Part shown: positions 35,271 through 39,130 of the stretch, piece after piece
Numbering within the stretch: the stretch's first letter is position 1
Layout: each line of letters begins with the position of its first letter
NCBI GenBank assembly: GCA_008080735.1
Contig: SHMW01000031.1
Coordinates: 1,293-40,422, forward strand
Length of the DNA: 39,130 nucleotides
Direction of reading: 5' to 3'
Source of the DNA: Promethearchaeota archaeon
GTDB lineage: Archaea; Asgardarchaeota; Lokiarchaeia; Sigyniarchaeales; SOKP01
Translations under genes and position numbers: made by a program
The notes under the pieces: generated by a model
Told to the model about the DNA's origin: nothing
The model's input: only the letters and a program-made list of their open reading frames with translations
Databases searched by the model: none

Positions 35271-35320
35271 TTCTTTTTTTACCACTAATAAAAATTTATT
35301 TTTTGCATTCTTTTTTTGTT
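35271..35320 (+). terminator. Double T-tract terminator after EF-1A
   Basis: T runs at 35272-35280 and 35311-35317, with another between, follow the stop codon of a gene expected to be highly expressed. Confidence 0.5.
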
Positions 35321-35507
35321 ATACTCTTAGAGTTGAATACCAAGTTTTAGAATCTAACCAGTATAAAGAAAACTCCATATTGCGTAAAAGATTCATAAAT
35401 TTCTATTTTATAAAAATACATTTTCTTTAGTATTTTTAATTTGATTAAACTCACTTTTTTATTGAATATTATATTACATGTGGTAATTTAGTTGAGCTGA
35501 TAAATCA

Positions 35508-36551
35508 ATGTGGTATGAGTTCCTCTTGAAAAATGGTTACATCCCGGAATTTCTCATACGTCTTTTCTTACGGATGTATTATGAACTCAGATTCCGTCGA
35601 TTGCCGGATGATGTGGAAGAAATCCAGGAGCACATGAACAGGATTATAACGAAAATGAAAAATTCTTCGATTGCGATAAGCATAGAGAAGGCAAACGAGC
35701 AGCATTATGAGATTCCGACTGCCTTTTTTACGTACATTTTAGGGAAAAATATGAAATATAGTTGCGGATATTGGAAAAACACACCGAAAATAAGCGAATT
35801 AGTGGACGGATTGAACCGTTCAGAGGAAGATATGCTAAAAATAACATGTCAAAGAGCTAGGATCAAAGACGGAGATAAAATCCTCGACCTAGGATGTGGA
35901 TGGGGTTCTCTTTCACTGTTTATTAAGGACCATTTTAAGAATACAAGAATTACCGCAGTGAGTAATTCATCCACCCAGAAAGAGTATATCGAATCCATTG
36001 CTCAATCGAGAGATTTGACAGATATACGAGTAATTACTGGGAATGTTGCGGAGTTGGAGTTGGAGGAAAAATTCGATGTGATAGTATCCATAGAAATGTT
36101 TGAACATATGCGGAACTGGCAAAAACTCATGGAAAAGTTAAACCGATTTCTCAAGGAGGATGGACGCTTATTTATTCATATTTTTACTGACAAATACCAT
36201 CCCTACTTTTTTGAAACGGATAATGAGAGAAATTGGATGGCACAATATTTTTTTCGGGGTGGGTTGATGCCCTCCACGGATCTGCTGTTATATTTCTCTG
36301 ACCATTTTTCCATTGAAAAAGTATGGAAAGTGAATGGAACGCATTACGCGCACACTCTCGATGCGTGGTTAAAAAAGATGAAATCAAATAAAGCGAACCT
36401 TTTGCCCCTTTTGGAAGCTACCTATGGAAAAGATGATGTAAGAAAATGGTGGAATTATTGGAAATTATTCTTTATTTCCTTATCAGAAGTTTTTGGATTC
36501 GATGATGGGAATCAACGATTTGTCACCCACTATTTATTCAGAAAGCGATAA
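35508..36551 (+). CDS. Cyclopropane-fatty-acid-synthase-like SAM methyltransferase
   Basis: This 347-residue class I SAM methyltransferase belongs to the CFA/mycolic-acid cyclopropane synthase and coclaurine-N-methyltransferase superfamily. It has an N-terminal helical segment, then QHYEIPTAFFTYILG and YSCGYWKN (family blocks), then DLGCGWGSLSLF for SAM binding. IEMFEHM and a QYFFRGGLMPS block, also family hallmarks, follow. Bacterial CFA synthases act on unsaturated acyl chains; a true CFA substrate in an archaeon would be unusual, so an unsaturated isoprenoid or small-molecule substrate should be considered. It has its own promoter region. Confidence 0.82.
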   Translation: MWYEFLLKNGYIPEFLIRLFLRMYYELRFRRLPDDVEEIQEHMNRIITKMKNSSIAISIEKANEQHYEIPTAFFTYILGKNMKYSCGYWKNTPKISELVDGLNRSEEDMLKITCQRARIKDGDKILDLGCGWGSLSLFIKDHFKNTRITAVSNSSTQKEYIESIAQSRDLTDIRVITGNVAELELEEKFDVIVSIEMFEHMRNWQKLMEKLNRFLKEDGRLFIHIFTDKYHPYFFETDNERNWMAQYFFRGGLMPSTDLLLYFSDHFSIEKVWKVNGTHYAHTLDAWLKKMKSNKANLLPLLEATYGKDDVRKWWNYWKLFFISLSEVFGFDDGNQRFVTHYLFRKR

Positions 36552-36666
36552 GCGTTCTCCTGTATCATCCCATTTTTGATCAATCTTCCTTCGAAATATT
36601 TCTTTTGATCAAAAATACCAAAAAAAAAGAATTGTTTTTCTTATTTTTATTTGGAATTAAGCTAAG

Positions 36667-37071
36667 TTAGATCGAAACAACTTTTTTCGCCTTTTCTATT
36701 TCAACTACTAATTCAGATAATTCTAATTTTTGTAATTCCTTTGGTATGGCAAATTTAGGTGGCTTTCCGCCCAATAATTTCATCCACGCTTGGCATGCAT
36801 ATAAGGGAATTCCCATATCCTTGGCTTCCTCAATCAATTTAAATGGGTCTGATGGAACACCCATCATTGCTGCGTTTTCCTTTATATCTGCGGAATATGA
36901 TTCCAATTCTGGAGAGAATCGAAATTCTTTATTCAAGAGAGCTGACAATCCTCCTTGCATAAATACTATTGCCACATCCCCTCCATTTTTCTTCGTGCTC
37001 ATTGCGATGACCAAGGAGCTTAAATAGGAATTTAATGTTCCATCTTTACATATTAATAAAGTTTTGACCAT
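36667..37071 (-). CDS. DsrE/F-like sulphur-relay fold protein
   Basis: This 134-residue protein has the DsrE-like alpha/beta fold: KTLLICKDGTLNSYLSSLVIA at the start, then DVAIVFMQGGLSALL, and IPLYACQAWMKLLGG with a single conserved-looking Cys. DsrE/DsrF/TusD relatives handle sulphur on cysteine, while others are peroxiredoxin-like or of unknown use. No sulphur-relay partners are nearby. The single central Cys is the only candidate catalytic residue. Confidence 0.75.
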   Translation of the reverse strand: MVKTLLICKDGTLNSYLSSLVIAMSTKKNGGDVAIVFMQGGLSALLNKEFRFSPELESYSADIKENAAMMGVPSDPFKLIEEAKDMGIPLYACQAWMKLLGGKPPKFAIPKELQKLELSELVVEIEKAKKVVSI

Positions 37072-37357
37072 ATCTATCCTCTCACCTTTTTCATAACTCG
37101 AAAGATTATAATTTCAAGAACATTCAAATAATCTCTACATTATAAATGAAGATGGTTTTAGTTTTAACGGATTTGTTTATTTTTCATAAATGGGGTTTAG
37201 ATTTAGGGATTATAACCAATAGTATTAATTCTTCTGGAATTCATTCGCGATGATTCAAATTTATTCCACAGTATATGATTCATATATTATTCGCTTTTTT
37301 GATTAGTGGCTTTTTTCTATTATTTAACATAAATATTTTCTAAGAAGGCTAATTAAA

Positions 37358-37831
37358 GTGGTTGATAGAAAGCAAAAGATCTGCTTTGTGGGAGAAGGGG
37401 GAGTTGGTAAAACTTCTCTTGTTTCTTTACTACAGGGAAAGGAAATAATCAGAGAAAGAAGTCCTACCGTAGGTTTAGAAATCGAGGATTCGGTTTTAAA
37501 TGGTAAAAAATGTTCAATCTGGGATTTAGGTGGGCAAGAACGCTTTAAATTTATGTGGAAAGATTTTCTGCGCAGTTCTGGATTAACCGTTCTTGTCTGT
37601 GATTCCACTGAAGACAATGTGAAAAAAACCAAGGAAATATTGGAACGCTATTCAAATCATATCGGATCAAAGATAATTGCGATTGCTAATAAACAAGATC
37701 TTGAAAATTCACTCCAACCTGAAAATGTAGAAAAAAAGCTGGGGATTAAGACTTACGGTATGAGCGCGATACGAGTAGATTTACGAGAAAGGATGAAAGA
37801 TATTTTAGAATATGAATTCTCTAACGATTAA
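37358..37831 (+). CDS. Arf/Ras-superfamily small GTPase
   Basis: This 157-residue minimal GTPase starts at GTG 37358 (no ATG near). G1 is GEGGVGKT (12-19), G2 Thr37, G3 WDLGGQE (55-61), G4 NKQD (111-114), and G5 near SAI (136-138). The WDLGGQ motif is Arf/SRbeta-like. The catalytic Gln after the Gly pair is present, so GTP hydrolysis is expected. There is no C-terminal Cys for prenylation and no N-terminal Gly for myristoylation. Asgard genomes are rich in such GTPases, and this is the main clue to lineage here. Confidence 0.9.
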   Translation: MVDRKQKICFVGEGGVGKTSLVSLLQGKEIIRERSPTVGLEIEDSVLNGKKCSIWDLGGQERFKFMWKDFLRSSGLTVLVCDSTEDNVKKTKEILERYSNHIGSKIIAIANKQDLENSLQPENVEKKLGIKTYGMSAIRVDLRERMKDILEYEFSND

Positions 37832-37860
37832 TTTTTTTTATTCCTTATTATTTGAGGCTG

Positions 37861-38430
37861 TTAGTAGCTCCGAAACGCGCGTCCTATAAGATGAGCTATA
37901 CGGACAGGTTCGGGAAGCTTAGAATCAATTGAGGCCTTTTTTAAAAGCTCCTCCGCTTCAAGGAGGGAAATGCCGATTTTATGGAAAAAAATTTTAGATA
38001 CCCCGGCAGCTGTATCTATTTTGGATTCAAAGAGATTCCCCGCATGAAGAATATTTTCAAACTTGTGTTGATATCTATTGGGAAATTTTTTTATCAAGGC
38101 AGTTCTAACGGAATCTAGATCGACTTCTCGTTCGGTGACCGCGATTATAGGTTTGTTTGTTGTTCTAAATATCTTTTTCATATTAATCAGATTAAAGCCA
38201 CCGAAGGTTATGGTATGAGTTAATATATATTGAATATGCTTTCGATTTTTTTGGATTAAATCTATTAATTTAGCAGTAGCATCATTTCCATCAATGGTTA
38301 TCATGGTTTTCTGAACTTTTACGATTCGAACACCTTGACAGATTACCCCAATAAGATATGTTTGATTCCCCCCCTTTTTCAAGCTAAAGGTGGCATCATC
38401 ACAGCCCATTATAATCGGGTTATTTTTCAT
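37861..38430 (-). CDS. DUF99 family protein (endonuclease V-like fold)
   Basis: This 189-residue DUF99 protein (COG1628) begins IMGCDDATFSLKK, the family's GxDDa motif. It continues with LIGVICQGVRIVKVQKTMITIDGNDAT, ILTHTITFGGFNLI and PIIAVTERE. DUF99 proteins have an RNase H/endonuclease V-like fold but unproven activity. It overlaps the RNase III-like gene by four bases (ATGA) and is the last gene of the rpoL operon. Confidence 0.9.
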   Translation of the reverse strand: MKNNPIIMGCDDATFSLKKGGNQTYLIGVICQGVRIVKVQKTMITIDGNDATAKLIDLIQKNRKHIQYILTHTITFGGFNLINMKKIFRTTNKPIIAVTEREVDLDSVRTALIKKFPNRYQHKFENILHAGNLFESKIDTAAGVSKIFFHKIGISLLEAEELLKKASIDSKLPEPVRIAHLIGRAFRSY

Positions 38431-38879
38431 AATTCTTTTTCGGGCAAAAATTTTTTTAGTGATAATAATAATTGAGTGAAAGCGTGAGCGGCATTATCAA
38501 TTTCTTTAATCCGATGGCTAATATTTCCCGATAAATTATTAATCAAAAGATCTATTATTTCCTTTATGGATATCAAATCTTTAAGCCAGACATAAGCGAC
38601 AATTGCTTCTACAGTATTAGCAAGATCATGGCTATCTGCCCGATTTTTTGCAAATGATTTCATATTCGCACTTTTAAGTGCTATTGATAGGATACTTTTA
38701 TTCACTTTCTCACCGGTTCGAATGATTCTCTTGCTGGAGTTGTTTTGAGACAAATATACTGATTTTGCTACAGAATATGAGAAATTCACAATTCCATCTC
38801 CTAATTTAGCAAGACCTTTATCTGTTCCTATTGCTTTTTGAGTATAAGGTAAGTTTTGGATTAAGAATTCAAATGCCAT
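38427..38879 (-). CDS. Archaeal RNase III-like protein
   Basis: This 150-residue helical protein has KNRADSHDLANTVEAIVAYVWLKDL, the RNase III signature-like acidic segment (Asp and Glu ligands) of the archaeal RNase III-type family (PF11469-like). It has no double-stranded RNA-binding domain. It sits between rpoL and DUF99 in one operon. Catalytic activity is likely by motif but not certain, because the family is divergent from bacterial RNase III. Confidence 0.8.
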   Translation of the reverse strand: MAFEFLIQNLPYTQKAIGTDKGLAKLGDGIVNFSYSVAKSVYLSQNNSSKRIIRTGEKVNKSILSIALKSANMKSFAKNRADSHDLANTVEAIVAYVWLKDLISIKEIIDLLINNLSGNISHRIKEIDNAAHAFTQLLLSLKKFLPEKEL

Positions 38880-38933
38880 ACTATTCTATTGTAGAATTAT
38901 AACATATAAAAAATTTTCATAAAAAGAGAATAT

Positions 38934-39130
38934 CTATATTAATTTTTTAAACGTTTTTTGGGCAGAGAGTACCTCTTCTCGGAGAGATTCAAGCCCGTCT
39001 CTTAAGGTATTTTTAATTTTATGGCCATCTTTTAACTTAATAAATATCTTTGGAGCCTCTATGTCTGTTTTTTTATAGGCTGCCAGATCCACACCCTCTA
39101 AATTTAGTAAATGTTTAACTAATACGTTAA
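38934..39130 (-). CDS. rpoL: RNA polymerase subunit L (Rpo11), partial
   Basis: Only the last 64 residues are inside the window, ending with TAG at 38934-38936; the N terminus lies beyond base 39130. NVLVKHLLNLEGVDLAAYK, then APKIFIKLKDG and a C-terminal amphipathic helix LRDGLESLREEVLSAQKTF match RpoL/RPB11 (strand, DG turn, then long helix). It pairs with RpoD in the polymerase assembly platform. It is upstream of RNase III-like and DUF99 on the same strand. Confidence 0.85.
   Translation of the reverse strand, partial: NVLVKHLLNLEGVDLAAYKKTDIEAPKIFIKLKDGHKIKNTLRDGLESLREEVLSAQKTFKKLI

Overview
The window is archaeal and most likely from a low-GC Asgard (Lokiarchaeia-like) genome. The archaeal assignment is firm: there is an RNA polymerase large subunit split into A' and A'', L30e, L44e, S27e, NusA-KH, TFS, PCNA, PriS/PriL, a GINS protein, Nop10, aIF2-alpha, EF-1A and RpoL, together with TATA boxes and T-rich ends. 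The Asgard assignment is an inference. It rests on an Arf/Ras-like small GTPase at 37358-37831, a short archaeal histone, zinc-ribbon membrane proteins and the codon and GC style. No rRNA, tRNA or CRISPR array was seen.

Layout. 1-1190 (minus) is a decaying reading frame that ends in a signal-peptidase-like (S26) domain running off the left edge. 1452-3631 holds two toxin-antitoxin modules (TumE-like and VapBC-like) on either side of the histone gene. 3717-5399 pairs a small ATC-hydrolase-like protein with a geranylgeranyl reductase; it is followed by a short stretch resembling the right end of an IS200/IS605 (TnpB) element. 5508-8346 has an unknown gene, a ketol-acid reductoisomerase homologue with altered catalytic residues, and two zinc-ribbon membrane proteins.

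8653-18045 is the classic transcription/translation block rpoA1-rpoA2-rpl30e-nusA ... rps12-rps7. rpoA1 carries a 510-residue intein beside the catalytic NADFDGD motif, and the block is interrupted on the opposite strand by a two-repeat membrane protein. 18280-21157 holds a winged-helix/ATP-cone/NrdD-like fusion that looks like a dead ribonucleotide reductase turned regulator, convergent with pyrB. A GPH-type sugar transporter (21366-22763) and rpl44e-rps27e follow.

23842-28866 is a replication/transcription cluster: TFS and an OB-fold protein on the minus strand, divergent from pcn, then priL-priS and a GINS subunit. nop10 and aIF2-alpha follow on the minus strand. 30108-36551 holds a start-less unknown frame, arginase, two membrane-anchored flavodoxin-like paralogues, a CDP-alcohol phosphatidyltransferase, EF-1A and a cyclopropane-synthase-like methyltransferase. 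The right end has a DsrE-like protein, the small GTPase, and the minus-strand operon rpoL - RNase III-like - DUF99.

The strongest candidates for something undescribed are the HTH/ATP-cone/NrdD pseudo-enzyme with palindromes in its promoter, the KARI-fold protein lacking the catalytic His/Lys, the active-site intein in RpoA', and the flavodoxin-like pair predicted to lie on opposite sides of the membrane.
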